DNA of 64,000 nucleotides from Cytobacillus gottheilii. Its GTDB lineage: Bacteria; Bacillota; Bacilli; Bacillales; Cytobacillaceae. Both the position numbers and the translations under genes were made by a program. This document shows, one piece after another, positions 1 to 7,217 of this stretch (position 1 is its first letter; each line of letters starts with the position of its first letter). The stretch is from the NCBI RefSeq assembly GCF_900166665.1, contig NZ_LT800494.1, forward strand, positions 3,802,545 through 3,866,544, written 5' to 3'. Below the pieces are notes generated by a model, which was not told where the DNA came from, did no database searches, and saw nothing but the letters and a program-made list of their open reading frames with translations.

Positions 1-1231
1 GCATTTCTTCAAGCGTTGTTGCGTATCGCTCATCACCGGCCAAATTATTTCTTTCGCCTGGATCGTATAATAAATCATATAATCCTTCATGAGGCTTAAC
101 AGCTTCTTCTAAACCATTTTCATGAAATAATGTTTTCGTTGGTGAATTGTCAATATTTGTACGGTTAATTTTCAAATAGTTTTCATCATAATATTTAATA
201 TACTTATACCTTTTCGTGCGGATGCTTCTCGCAGGCTCATAGGACGTGTGATAGTTGATTTCAGCAAAGATCTCGTCTCTCACCTCATGATCCATCACTT
301 TAAACATCTCTGCAAAAGAAACACCCTGCAGATAAGATGGCTTTTCAATCTCCAGCAATTCACATAATGTAGGGAAGATATCTACCTGCGATACAAGACC
401 TTCTACTTCCTCACCAATCATATTGCTTCCAGGAACACGCATGATCAATGAAACACCAATTCCAGTATCATAAAGCGTACATTTGCCGAATGGGAAAGCT
501 AAACCATGGTCCGTCGTGAAAATAATAATGGAATTGTCATATAACCCTTCTTCTTTTAAGGCATCAATCACGATTTTGAATGATTCGTTTGCCCAAGTAG
601 CAGAGTTAAGGTATCCAGCGTAGTCTTCACGAATTCTCTTATCATCCGACATTGGGTATGGAGGCATTACATACTTTGGATCAAACTCCGGATAATCCTC
701 GTGTGCTTCTTCAGGAAATTTGCGATGTGTCGCAAACATTCCATAAGATAAAAAGAAAGGCTGATCCTTATCTGTCTGCTGCAGCCAGTCACGAACTTGA
801 TTTGCGTTTTCATAATCCCACTTCACAAGCTCCTGTTCAGTTAGACCAGAATTATCAGCCGTAATATCCTGGTCATATCCAATCATTTTTGCCCCATTTT
901 TATGATCTGTATAGCTGCCAGCCTCATGCTGAATACCACATAGCACAGTATGATAATCTTGCTTCTTTAAGAAATTTACTAAATGCTGATTATAATCATG
1001 AAGCTGGAATCCACGCTGAGACAATCCATACATCCCGTTGCTATGCGGGTACATTCCAGTCAGAAGTCCTGACCGGCTTGGTGAACAAGTTGGCCCTACA
1101 CAATAGGCCTGTCTAAAAATGGTTGCTTCTTCCGCAAACTGCTGCAGTGCAGGAGTCGGAACATCATAACCATATGGACTAAGAACTTTTCCGCTATCAT
1201 GAGTGTGTATATAGATTACATTCTTTTTCAT
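1..1231 (-). CDS. Sulfatase, cysteine type (3' end outside the window)
   Basis: Arylsulfatase-family hydrolase that would remove sulfate from a sugar. The reading frame is open from the start to the window edge, so the C-terminus is missing. Near residue 49 it has T-C-S-P-S-R, the C-x-P-S-R signature whose Cys is converted to formylglycine in this family; a downstream T-T-D-H-G block supplies metal ligands. The N-terminus reads I-H-T-H-D-S-G. No signal peptide is seen, so it should act in the cytoplasm. Two ATGs are adjacent; the second (1231) has the better spacing from AAAGGAG. It lies 61 bp downstream of the PTS gene, probably in one operon, which suggests the sugar is imported before desulfation (inference). 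Confidence 0.88.
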   Translation of the reverse strand, partial: MKKNVIYIHTHDSGKVLSPYGYDVPTPALQQFAEEATIFRQAYCVGPTCSPSRSGLLTGMYPHSNGMYGLSQRGFQLHDYNQHLVNFLKKQDYHTVLCGIQHEAGSYTDHKNGAKMIGYDQDITADNSGLTEQELVKWDYENANQVRDWLQQTDKDQPFFLSYGMFATHRKFPEEAHEDYPEFDPKYVMPPYPMSDDKRIREDYAGYLNSATWANESFKIVIDALKEEGLYDNSIIIFTTDHGLAFPFGKCTLYDTGIGVSLIMRVPGSNMIGEEVEGLVSQVDIFPTLCELLEIEKPSYLQGVSFAEMFKVMDHEVRDEIFAEINYHTSYEPARSIRTKRYKYIKYYDENYLKINRTNIDNSPTKTLFHENGLEEAVKPHEGLYDLLYDPGERNNLAGDERYATTLEEM

Positions 1232-1294
1232 CATAAAACTCCTTTTAAGATAATGGCAAAGGCCCTATCAAAAATCGATAGAGCACTTCCCCTA

Positions 1295-2872
1295 TTACAA
1301 ATGTTTAATATTATTTTGTTCGATATAATCATCTACTTCACCGCGGATAATATTTACCTTTGGTCCATAGATTACTTGGATCGCCTTACCTCTGACAACT
1401 GTGTTCATGGCGCCAGTCTGCTTTAATGCCTTTGCATCAATCTTATCTGGCTTCACCACAGTTACTCTTAACCTTGTTGCGCAGTTATCAATTTCAGTAA
1501 TGTTATCAAAACCGCCAAGCCCTTCAATGATTAATTTGGCTTTGCCGTCTTCAGCTACAACTACATGACCTTGTTCTTCTTCTGTCACCTCGTCATCGTC
1601 ACGGCCAGGTGTTTTTGCATTTAGCTTAATTATCAAGAACTTAAAGACAAAATAGTAAACCGCTATAACCGGAATGGCTAAAAGAATAACCCAAAGGTAA
1701 TTCGTTTTATCGTTGCCTTGGAATACTCCGAATAGGAGGAATTCAACTAGTCCTGCTGAGAAAGTTGAACCAATTGTAATATTGGCAATGCTCGCTACGA
1801 CAAAACTTAGAGCAAACAGAATTGCTTCTGCTGCGAAAAGAAGTGGTGAAGCGAATAATAGAGCGAATGAAATTGGCTCTGTAACACCTGTAACAAATGC
1901 TGTTAAACCTACGGATAATAAGAAACCAGCTGTTGCTTTTCTTTTTGGTCCTTTAGGAATTGCATGATACATGGCAAGAACAATACCAATCATTCCGAAC
2001 ATCATGTGCAAGTAACGACCACTATTAAATAGTGCTAAGTTTCCAAAGAATTTAGTTGTTTCAGGATCAGATAATTGCGCTAAGAAAATCGTTTGGAATC
2101 CTTCATACATTTGTCCGCCAACTTCTAATGTTCCGCCGGCAGCAGTCGTCCAGAATGGAAGATAGAAAACATGGTGCAGACCAAACAGATAAAGCGTACG
2201 AAGCATTAACCCATATAAAAACGCTCCAAATGTACCAAGTCCTGTTGCAAATTCTCCAAATGCTGCAATTCCATTACCAATAAATGGCCAAATGATATAC
2301 ATTAAAGCACCAACAATTAAGAATACGAATGTATTCATAATTGGAACAAATCTTGAGCCACCAAAGAAGGCAAGCATTTCAGGTAATTTTATATTATAAA
2401 AACGATTGTGAATTAAACCGGTTACAATACCTGTTAAAATACCTCCAAAAACACCCATTTGAAGTGTAAGAACTCCAAATTGTGCTCCCTGTCCATATGC
2501 TCGTGGATCTGCATCTGGTGGAGCTAATTCGCCTGTAATAGTTAAAAGTGCATTGATCGTAATAATTAAGACGAAATAACCAACAACAGCTGCTAAAGCT
2601 GCAGGACCCTTTTCCTTTTTAGCTAAACCAATCGCAATCCCTACTGCGAAGATTAATGGGAGTGCATTAAATACCCCTGATCCAGCTGCTTTCATAATCT
2701 GTAAAATCGCTTGCAAAATGGTGTTGTCTAAAATTGGATATGTTTCAAGAACTGCTTGTCCAGATAAAGCAGAAGATATCCCCAGCAATAATCCCGCTAC
2801 TGGAAGGATCGCTACTGGCAGTAAAATCGCTTTTCCAAGTTTTTGACCAAAACCCATCAGTGCGTCTTTCAT
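1295..2872 (-). CDS. PTS sugar transporter, fused IIC-IIB subunits (glucose/glucoside superfamily)
   Basis: Phosphotransferase permease of 525 residues. Residues 1 to about 420 form the hydrophobic IIC domain with about ten membrane segments, including the G-L-H-H-V-F-Y-L-P-F-W block typical of the alpha-glucoside branch. After a charged linker the IIB domain carries the phosphorylated Cys (about residue 464) in D-N-C-A-T-R-L. No IIA domain is attached, so a separate IIA must serve it. The ATG follows AAAGGGG at normal spacing. The downstream sulfatase and upstream GntR regulator point to a sulfated or amino-sugar substrate, but specificity cannot be read from the sequence. Confidence 0.93.
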   Translation of the reverse strand: MKDALMGFGQKLGKAILLPVAILPVAGLLLGISSALSGQAVLETYPILDNTILQAILQIMKAAGSGVFNALPLIFAVGIAIGLAKKEKGPAALAAVVGYFVLIITINALLTITGELAPPDADPRAYGQGAQFGVLTLQMGVFGGILTGIVTGLIHNRFYNIKLPEMLAFFGGSRFVPIMNTFVFLIVGALMYIIWPFIGNGIAAFGEFATGLGTFGAFLYGLMLRTLYLFGLHHVFYLPFWTTAAGGTLEVGGQMYEGFQTIFLAQLSDPETTKFFGNLALFNSGRYLHMMFGMIGIVLAMYHAIPKGPKRKATAGFLLSVGLTAFVTGVTEPISFALLFASPLLFAAEAILFALSFVVASIANITIGSTFSAGLVEFLLFGVFQGNDKTNYLWVILLAIPVIAVYYFVFKFLIIKLNAKTPGRDDDEVTEEEQGHVVVAEDGKAKLIIEGLGGFDNITEIDNCATRLRVTVVKPDKIDAKALKQTGAMNTVVRGKAIQVIYGPKVNIIRGEVDDYIEQNNIKHL

Positions 2873-2942
2873 GTTTATACCCCTTTCTTCTTGTAAAATT
2901 AACAGTTAATAGGAACCGCTTTCATCACCCTGAAAATTTTTT

Positions 2943-2958
2943 CACTCAACTTTGAGTG
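2943..2958. promoter_or_regulatory. Inverted repeat, candidate operator upstream of the PTS gene
   Basis: CACTCAA-CT-TTGAGTG is a perfect 7-2-7 palindrome about 70 bp upstream of the PTS start. Its size and place suit a dimeric repressor such as the adjacent GntR protein. No second copy was found in front of the regulator, so the assignment is inference. Confidence 0.35.
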
Positions 2959-2973
2959 CTGTAAACGGTTAAT
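2959..2973. promoter_or_regulatory. Possible catabolite-responsive (cre-like) site
   Basis: CTGTAAACGGTTAAT keeps the TGNAANCG half of the CcpA consensus but misses other conserved positions. It touches the palindrome upstream of the PTS gene, where carbon catabolite control would be expected. Weak match. Confidence 0.25.
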
Positions 2974-3195
2974 TCAATTTCTATAAACATAATATCAAAT
3001 ATATTAAATATGTCAATACATTTAAATAATATGTATTAATAAATAAATAAAAATTAATAGTCTATATATTAAACACAAGTTAGGATAATCTTTTCTTGCT
3101 ATTTCTAAGATATTTCTAAGATATTTCATGACTATAAGTGTCTGCTTCTTTGCAGAACATTATGTTTAAACTGGAAATATTATTTATATAAAATG
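2974..3195. other. AT-rich intergenic stretch upstream of the PTS gene
   Basis: Together with the sites on either side this is the 415-bp gap between the PTS gene and the GntR gene. It is very AT-rich, has a directly repeated TATTTCTAAGA near 3100-3125, and holds no coding frame I can support. It presumably contains the PTS promoter, but no convincing -35/-10 pair was singled out. Confidence 0.4.
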
Positions 3196-3224
3196 AAAAA
3201 AGCACTCACCTCATTGATGAATGC
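3196..3224 (-). terminator. Rho-independent terminator of the GntR gene
   Basis: On the minus strand GCATTCA and TGAGTGC pair (one G-U) around a 9-nt loop and are followed by TTTTTTC. It lies 64 nt past the stop of the regulator, so the regulator is probably transcribed separately from the PTS and sulfatase genes. Confidence 0.7.
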
Positions 3225-3287
3225 CATTATTTTTGCTTATTCAATTGTAAAATTTATATAGATTTCATAAAATTTATTAATACAAAT

Positions 3288-4010
3288 TTACTTTGCTCGT
3301 ATGGATTGGTACTGATACTTTTCAGAGTTTAAAATAACCTCTGTATAATCCAGAATTTTTCCAGTTGTTAAAAAAGTTGTATTTAATAATTTTATTAGCG
3401 GCTGATCAGGGTCATAGTTAAAATAATTTATAATTTCCTCAGTTGGCATGATCGGAACAACCACATGGTGAGAGTGATCAATGGTTTGATTTTTAACTTC
3501 CTCAATATATCGGTATTTAGATCCCGAAATATTCTCATAGGACAGGTCAGGATAATCCACTACACTCATATAACTAGTTTCAAGCATCATCGGATCATTA
3601 TCCGCTTTACGGAGTCTTCTAATAAAATAAATGGGATTGTTTTTTTCAATTTGTAATTTGAGCGCGATTTCAGGACTTGCCGAAATGATTTTAAATTCAA
3701 GTACTTCTGTACTAGCCACTTTCCCCATTTCTTTCATTTCCTCTGTAAAACTTTTCACATTGGTTGTTCTACCAACAATTTTTTGACTTGAAACGAAGGT
3801 CCCGCTCCCCTGACTTCTGGATAGATATCCTTTTGCGACCAAATTATTGGTAGCCTGCCTAACCGTTACGCGGCTTACACTAAACTTTTCAATTAATTCC
3901 TGTTCTGTTTCAATCAATTGCCCTTTTGTATATTCTCCGCTTTTTATTTTTTCAAGTATATATTCTTCAATGATTTTATATTTCGCAATTCGTTTAGGCT
4001 TTTGCGCCAA
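3288..4010 (-). CDS. GntR-family regulator with UTRA effector domain
   Basis: DNA-binding repressor of the HutC/UTRA branch. Residues about 10-75 form the GntR winged helix-turn-helix (V-S-R-V-T-V-R-Q-A, then G-S-G-T-F-V); the remaining 165 residues are a UTRA ligand domain, which in this family binds phosphorylated sugars. The TTG at 4010 follows GGAGG by 8 nt and gives 240 residues; a GTG at 4025 would overlap that ribosome site and is less likely. It lies upstream of the PTS-sulfatase pair on the same strand and is its likely regulator (inference). Confidence 0.9.
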   Translation of the reverse strand: MAQKPKRIAKYKIIEEYILEKIKSGEYTKGQLIETEQELIEKFSVSRVTVRQATNNLVAKGYLSRSQGSGTFVSSQKIVGRTTNVKSFTEEMKEMGKVASTEVLEFKIISASPEIALKLQIEKNNPIYFIRRLRKADNDPMMLETSYMSVVDYPDLSYENISGSKYRYIEEVKNQTIDHSHHVVVPIMPTEEIINYFNYDPDQPLIKLLNTTFLTTGKILDYTEVILNSEKYQYQSIRAK

Positions 4011-4086
4011 CAGACTAACCTCCACATATCACATTGTTATATCTTCAATATACCTTTTTTAGCGTGAGAATTAAAGAGAGTACCGA

Positions 4087-4227
4087 CTAATGTCTATGCA
4101 AATAGGGAATGTGGTTTCTGAATGTATGGTAAAGCAATGCTTTATTTTTTATTGAGAAAAATAAGTGGATATGCCAAAATAGCACGTTCCATTGCACTGC
4201 AAAAACCTTGTTTTTTCGAGGGATCAT
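4087..4227 (-). CDS. Possible small ORF, 46 residues, unknown
   Basis: An ATG at 4227 lies 9 nt after a perfect AGGAGG in a locally GC- and purine-rich patch (4230-4290 on the minus strand) that stands out from AT-rich surroundings. The frame encodes 46 residues rich in aromatic and basic amino acids, ending at 4087. I recognise no family. The patch may instead be a non-coding repeat element. Confidence 0.2.
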   Translation of the reverse strand: MIPRKNKVFAVQWNVLFWHIHLFFSIKNKALLYHTFRNHIPYLHRH

Positions 4228-4328
4228 AAGCTTGAACCTCCTCGCCGCTGCCGCTCCTGCGTGTTCTTACCCTTTCCTCTTTCCTCCATTACACTCATTT
4301 TTATTAAAATTTTTAAAATCCCAAATAA
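4228..4328. other. GC/purine-rich intergenic patch
   Basis: Part of the 430-bp gap between the GntR and IDEAL-domain genes. The minus strand is purine-rich around 4230-4290 and contains GGAGG-type motifs. No known RNA family or tRNA was recognised. Confidence 0.3.
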
Positions 4329-4370
4329 AAAAAGCGAATGATTAGAAAGTTCACTTCCTAACCATTCGCT
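4329..4370 (-). terminator. Terminator of the IDEAL-domain gene
   Basis: A 17-bp stem (4334-4350 with 4353-4369) pairs fully on the minus strand if two G-U pairs are allowed, and is followed there by TTTTTTTATTT. The two positions are A-C mismatches on the plus strand, so the signal works on the minus strand. Confidence 0.85.
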
Positions 4371-4454
4371 TCTATGTCCCAGCCTCAATCAAGTGTATTG
4401 TCGAATTAAATACATATGTCCGAGGTGTAAAGTATATCTAATTCACTCGACGCT

Positions 4455-4775
4455 CTATTTCACATCATCCACAAGCTTTTTCATGGAGTTAAGTTTGTTT
4501 GATAGTTCGTTGAACCACTCCCGATCTCCGGTTTCAAGGGCCAGGTCAATTAGAAATCGAAGCTGTTCGACATTGGTAACCTTTGCATTTGGGATTTTCT
4601 TCAAACGTTTCTGAAGGATTGGAATCTTCTTTCCAACCGCTTCATTGTTATCAGAGGTAACAACGATTACCTTCGCAAATTGTTCTTGTTCATGAACGGA
4701 ATCAATATATCCTAAGATTAATTCTCCATCTGGTGATTGTGCTTTGATCCAATCGCCTATTTGCAAATTCGTCAT
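4455..4775 (-). CDS. IDEAL-domain protein
   Basis: Small cytoplasmic protein of 106 residues. Residues about 68-97 (L-I-D-L-A-L-E-T-G-D then W-F-N-E-L) match the IDEAL domain, a short helical module found in Firmicutes proteins of mostly unknown function. The N-terminal 50 residues look like a small beta-rich domain. It starts at an ATG after AGGTGA. Its upstream gap holds a perfect ACTGTAA-N9-TTACAGT dyad also found before the two next genes, so it is probably controlled by the adjacent Rrf2 protein. It has its own terminator. Confidence 0.8.
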   Translation of the reverse strand: MTNLQIGDWIKAQSPDGELILGYIDSVHEQEQFAKVIVVTSDNNEAVGKKIPILQKRLKKIPNAKVTNVEQLRFLIDLALETGDREWFNELSNKLNSMKKLVDDVK

Positions 4776-4802
4776 TTCAATTCACCTACTTTTTAATTTT
4801 AA

Positions 4803-4825
4803 ACTGTAAATAATTTCATTACAGT
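4803..4825. promoter_or_regulatory. Rrf2 (SaiR-type) operator copy 1, before the IDEAL-domain gene
   Basis: ACTGTAA-N9-TTACAGT, a perfect 7-9-7 dyad 28 bp upstream of the ATG. Three more copies lie in this locus (5315, 5798, 5859). The shared sequence and spacing are seen directly; the link to the Rrf2 protein is inference. Confidence 0.75.
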
Positions 4826-4855
4826 TAGATTGCAGGAAATAGATACATTTCCCTG

Positions 4856-5278
4856 TCAGCATATATGATTTTTTTGATTAACCAAGTCTACAATGTCTTT
4901 AATCGTATAATTCTTCAAATATTGTCCGAGGTGTTTTTCAGCACCAATAAAAATTGAAAATAATACAGTTTGCATGTTTGCGCCAACTACGCAATCTTCA
5001 TTTGAACTGGGGCATTTAGGCTGTAAAGCTCCGTCAGAGGTGATTTTATATATATCCCATAAATTGACTTCGCTTGCATCCTTTGAAAAGATAAAGCCGC
5101 CGCCGATTCCTTCTTTTGACACAATGAACCCATGTTTTTTTAATAAGCTAAGGACCTTGCGAATTCGAACGGGATGTACACATGCACTTTCCGAAATCGC
5201 ATCACTCGTTGACATATGATCCAATTGAAGAGCAAGATACGTTAAACTGTGTATGGCAAGAGTAAAGTCACTATTCAT
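4856..5278 (-). CDS. saiR: Rrf2-family redox regulator, SaiR/YwnA-like
   Basis: Winged-helix regulator of 140 residues. The DNA-binding helix-turn-helix spans about residues 20-65 and ends in G-I-G-G-G-F. Two cysteines, C89 and C96, sit where other Rrf2 proteins place effector cysteines. As I recall, Cys96 of B. anthracis SaiR, the repressor of spxA2, is required for its redox response, and the same number occurs here. There is no Fe-S three-Cys cluster as in IscR or NsrR. It starts at ATG after GGAGG. It lies directly downstream of an Spx gene and has its own copy of the dyad operator at 5315, so autoregulation is likely. Confidence 0.82.
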   Translation of the reverse strand: MNSDFTLAIHSLTYLALQLDHMSTSDAISESACVHPVRIRKVLSLLKKHGFIVSKEGIGGGFIFSKDASEVNLWDIYKITSDGALQPKCPSSNEDCVVGANMQTVLFSIFIGAEKHLGQYLKNYTIKDIVDLVNQKNHIC

Positions 5279-5314
5279 TTTTTGCCTCCAAAAAATGCAA
5301 AGTTTGTTATCATT

Positions 5315-5337
5315 ACTGTAATACTAATTGTTACAGA
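5315..5337. promoter_or_regulatory. Rrf2 (SaiR-type) operator copy 2, before the Rrf2 gene
   Basis: ACTGTAA-N9-TTACAGA, one mismatch from the perfect dyad, 37 bp upstream of the Rrf2 start codon. It fits negative autoregulation. Confidence 0.7.
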
Positions 5338-5368
5338 TAGGGGTTGTCAAGAATCCTGTCCGAGCGTA

Positions 5369-5764
5369 TTAGTTCGCCAATTTCTGTAACTCACTAAAGG
5401 AAAATGAGCGAAATTTGCGCGGAAGAAAACTGCGGATTTCTTCTTCGTTAAAGCCAACCTGCAAACGTTTTTCATCTAATAAAATGGGTCTGCGCAGCAT
5501 TTGCGGATGATCCATAATTAACTGATATAGTTCCTTCAGCGGGAGTGCATCCACATCCACATCTAAAGCTTGAAACGTTTTTGACTTTGTTGAAATAATT
5601 TCCTCTGTCCCTGCTTCTGTTAACCTTAAAATTGATTTGATTTCATCCACTGTTAAAGGATTTGTGCCAATGTTTTTTTCTACAAAATCAATTTGATGTT
5701 CCTCTAACCATGCTTTTGCTTTTCTGCAAGATGTGCAGCTTGAAGTCGTATATAAATGTACCAT
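5369..5764 (-). CDS. spxA2: Spx/ArsC-family transcription regulator (SpxA2-type paralogue)
   Basis: Spx binds the RNA polymerase alpha C-terminal domain and redirects transcription under thiol stress. With the ATG at 5764 the protein has 131 residues, the usual Spx length, and starts M-V-H-L-Y with the redox switch C10-T-S-C13. The family block [15 protein letters not shown] is intact and the C-terminus ends in L-A-N. An in-frame ATG at 5785 adds seven residues but lacks a ribosome site. The upstream region carries two dyad operators and a Fur-type box. Pairing with an Rrf2 gene suggests the stress-inducible paralogue rather than the main spx (inference). Confidence 0.88.
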   Translation of the reverse strand: MVHLYTTSSCTSCRKAKAWLEEHQIDFVEKNIGTNPLTVDEIKSILRLTEAGTEEIISTKSKTFQALDVDVDALPLKELYQLIMDHPQMLRRPILLDEKRLQVGFNEEEIRSFLPRKFRSFSFSELQKLAN

Positions 5765-5797
5765 GAGTTTCAACACTCCCGACATAATAGTAGTCTA

Positions 5798-5820
5798 AAT
5801 GTAATATAAAAAGTTACAGT
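5798..5820. promoter_or_regulatory. Rrf2 (SaiR-type) operator copy 3, before spx, proximal
   Basis: AATGTAA-N9-TTACAGT, one mismatch from the perfect dyad and the same 9-nt spacer. It is 34 bp upstream of the Spx start and 61 bp (centre to centre) from copy 4, close to six helical turns. Confidence 0.6.
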
Positions 5821-5837
5821 TTAAATAAAAATATAAG

Positions 5838-5852
5838 TGATAATCGTTATCA
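5838..5852. promoter_or_regulatory. Fur-type box in the spx promoter
   Basis: TGATAAT-C-GTTATCA matches the 7-1-7 Fur box TGATAATNATTATCA at all but one defined position. It sits between the two dyad operators upstream of spx. Fur, PerR and Zur boxes are similar; the TGATAAT arm favours Fur. Confidence 0.5.
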
Positions 5853-5858
5853 GCTTAT

Positions 5859-5881
5859 ACTGTAATATTAATATTTACAGT
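5859..5881. promoter_or_regulatory. Rrf2 (SaiR-type) operator copy 4, before spx, distal
   Basis: ACTGTAA-N9-TTACAGT, perfect 7-9-7 dyad, about 95 bp upstream of the Spx start codon. Confidence 0.75.
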
Positions 5882-5935
5882 TAGAGAAGTCAACCGTATT
5901 TTTATCTTTAATTAAAAATATTTTATATCGAACAT

Positions 5936-6523
5936 TTATATTGTTTGATTGAGATCTCTTTCTATTTGTGTAATCCTTGCCTCCATAACCTCCGTTAATT
6001 TCTCTTTCATCATATCTGACGTCACAATGCAGCTGACTGGAAGGAAGTTTGTTTGAATCTTCAGCTCATATCCGCCATTCACTTCTTTTCCATAACCATA
6101 GAATTTGTGATTCTGATTGATTTCAACAAATTGAAATGACTTGATGTTTCTCCAGGGAATAAAACGGGTGCCGCATAATAAGCCATCATTTATAACAGCA
6201 AATAAGTTCAGGAGGTTATTTGTATGGATCAGCGGGAGAAATATGCACAAATACATGGCCCATTGAAGCTGCCAATAGAATACACCCATCAAAACCATTG
6301 CGCTTAAATAAATAAGCAGCAAAGCATATGTGATTAAGCCTGTTTTATGCTGGGAGAAAGCCGGAAATTTAACAGGTGATTGGGGGTGTTTTCGAATATG
6401 CTGAAGATCCTCAGTAGTTAGAGGCACCAGAGGTTTCTTATTCATTTTAAAGAGGAGCTGAATTAATTTAAATGCAGAGAATCCTATTATGAAAAAGAAA
6501 AGAACCGTCATAAGAATTTTCAT
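5936..6523 (-). CDS. Membrane protein, unknown, PH-domain-like C-terminus
   Basis: 195 residues. One N-terminal hydrophobic helix (2-25) is followed by a short soluble loop and two or three membrane segments near 64-115; the last 75 residues are soluble and look like the cytoplasmic PH-like domain of small Bacillus membrane proteins (F-I-P-W-R-N-I-K-S-F). I cannot name a function. It follows the next membrane protein gene by 27 bp, so the two are probably co-transcribed. Confidence 0.7.
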   Translation of the reverse strand: MKILMTVLFFFIIGFSAFKLIQLLFKMNKKPLVPLTTEDLQHIRKHPQSPVKFPAFSQHKTGLITYALLLIYLSAMVLMGVFYWQLQWAMYLCIFLPLIHTNNLLNLFAVINDGLLCGTRFIPWRNIKSFQFVEINQNHKFYGYGKEVNGGYELKIQTNFLPVSCIVTSDMMKEKLTEVMEARITQIERDLNQTI

Positions 6524-6550
6524 TTTCTACACCCTTTCCAAGTCTTAAAG

Positions 6551-7120
6551 TCATGATAAAAACAGTGAAACAAAAAAGATAATCAACAGAACCCCAAGTG
6601 CTATTCCAATTCCAAAAGCTACAGTATAAGCTTTTCTCGTATAGCCTTGAAACTCAACAGGAGTGCTCGCCTGATCTAATTTTCTAAAATGAATAATCAA
6701 ACTAATATTAATCATAATAAAAACCGTAAAAGCAATGATTAGCATAAGCACGGTATCTACATGAAAAACACTATCTCCGGTGTCACTGAACAAAACGGAT
6801 TGCGAAATGAACATGCAGCCCAGCACTAAGCTCCAAATGTGTCCTGCCCTTTTATACTTATACCACTCAATGCCCATTTTATCTTTCTCATATTGTGCAA
6901 CCTGCTCAAGGATTGGAAATAAAGATCTAGTGGAATCTCTCTTTATGAGACCAAACAGCCCCTGAATCAGCACCAATATCCCGGCAGTTATATAAAATTG
7001 AGAGAACGTTAGCGTAAAGACATTGACAATAAGGAAAAAAAGAGCGAGAAGAACAAGAATTAGGATATTTATTGTACCAGCTTGTTTTAACCTCATATTA
7101 CTTACTTGGCTTGTGTCCAT
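6551..7120 (-). CDS. Membrane protein, unknown, about five membrane segments
   Basis: 189 residues with hydrophobic segments at about 17-38, 43-60, 93-110, 122-145 and 168-188. A cytoplasmic loop carries the conserved-looking Y-E-K-D-K-M-G-I-E-W-Y-K-Y. No enzyme motif is visible. The start follows GGGGGAAG. It is the first gene of a probable pair with the membrane protein downstream. Confidence 0.7.
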   Translation of the reverse strand: MDTSQVSNMRLKQAGTINILILVLLALFFLIVNVFTLTFSQFYITAGILVLIQGLFGLIKRDSTRSLFPILEQVAQYEKDKMGIEWYKYKRAGHIWSLVLGCMFISQSVLFSDTGDSVFHVDTVLMLIIAFTVFIMINISLIIHFRKLDQASTPVEFQGYTRKAYTVAFGIGIALGVLLIIFFVSLFLS

Positions 7121-7217
7121 TTTGCTTCCCCCTTTTTGTTTTTCCTAATGATATAACACTTCTATTAACACTGTAACATTGGATTTCAGCAAGTGTTAAA
7201 TAATTTCCATTTTCAAA

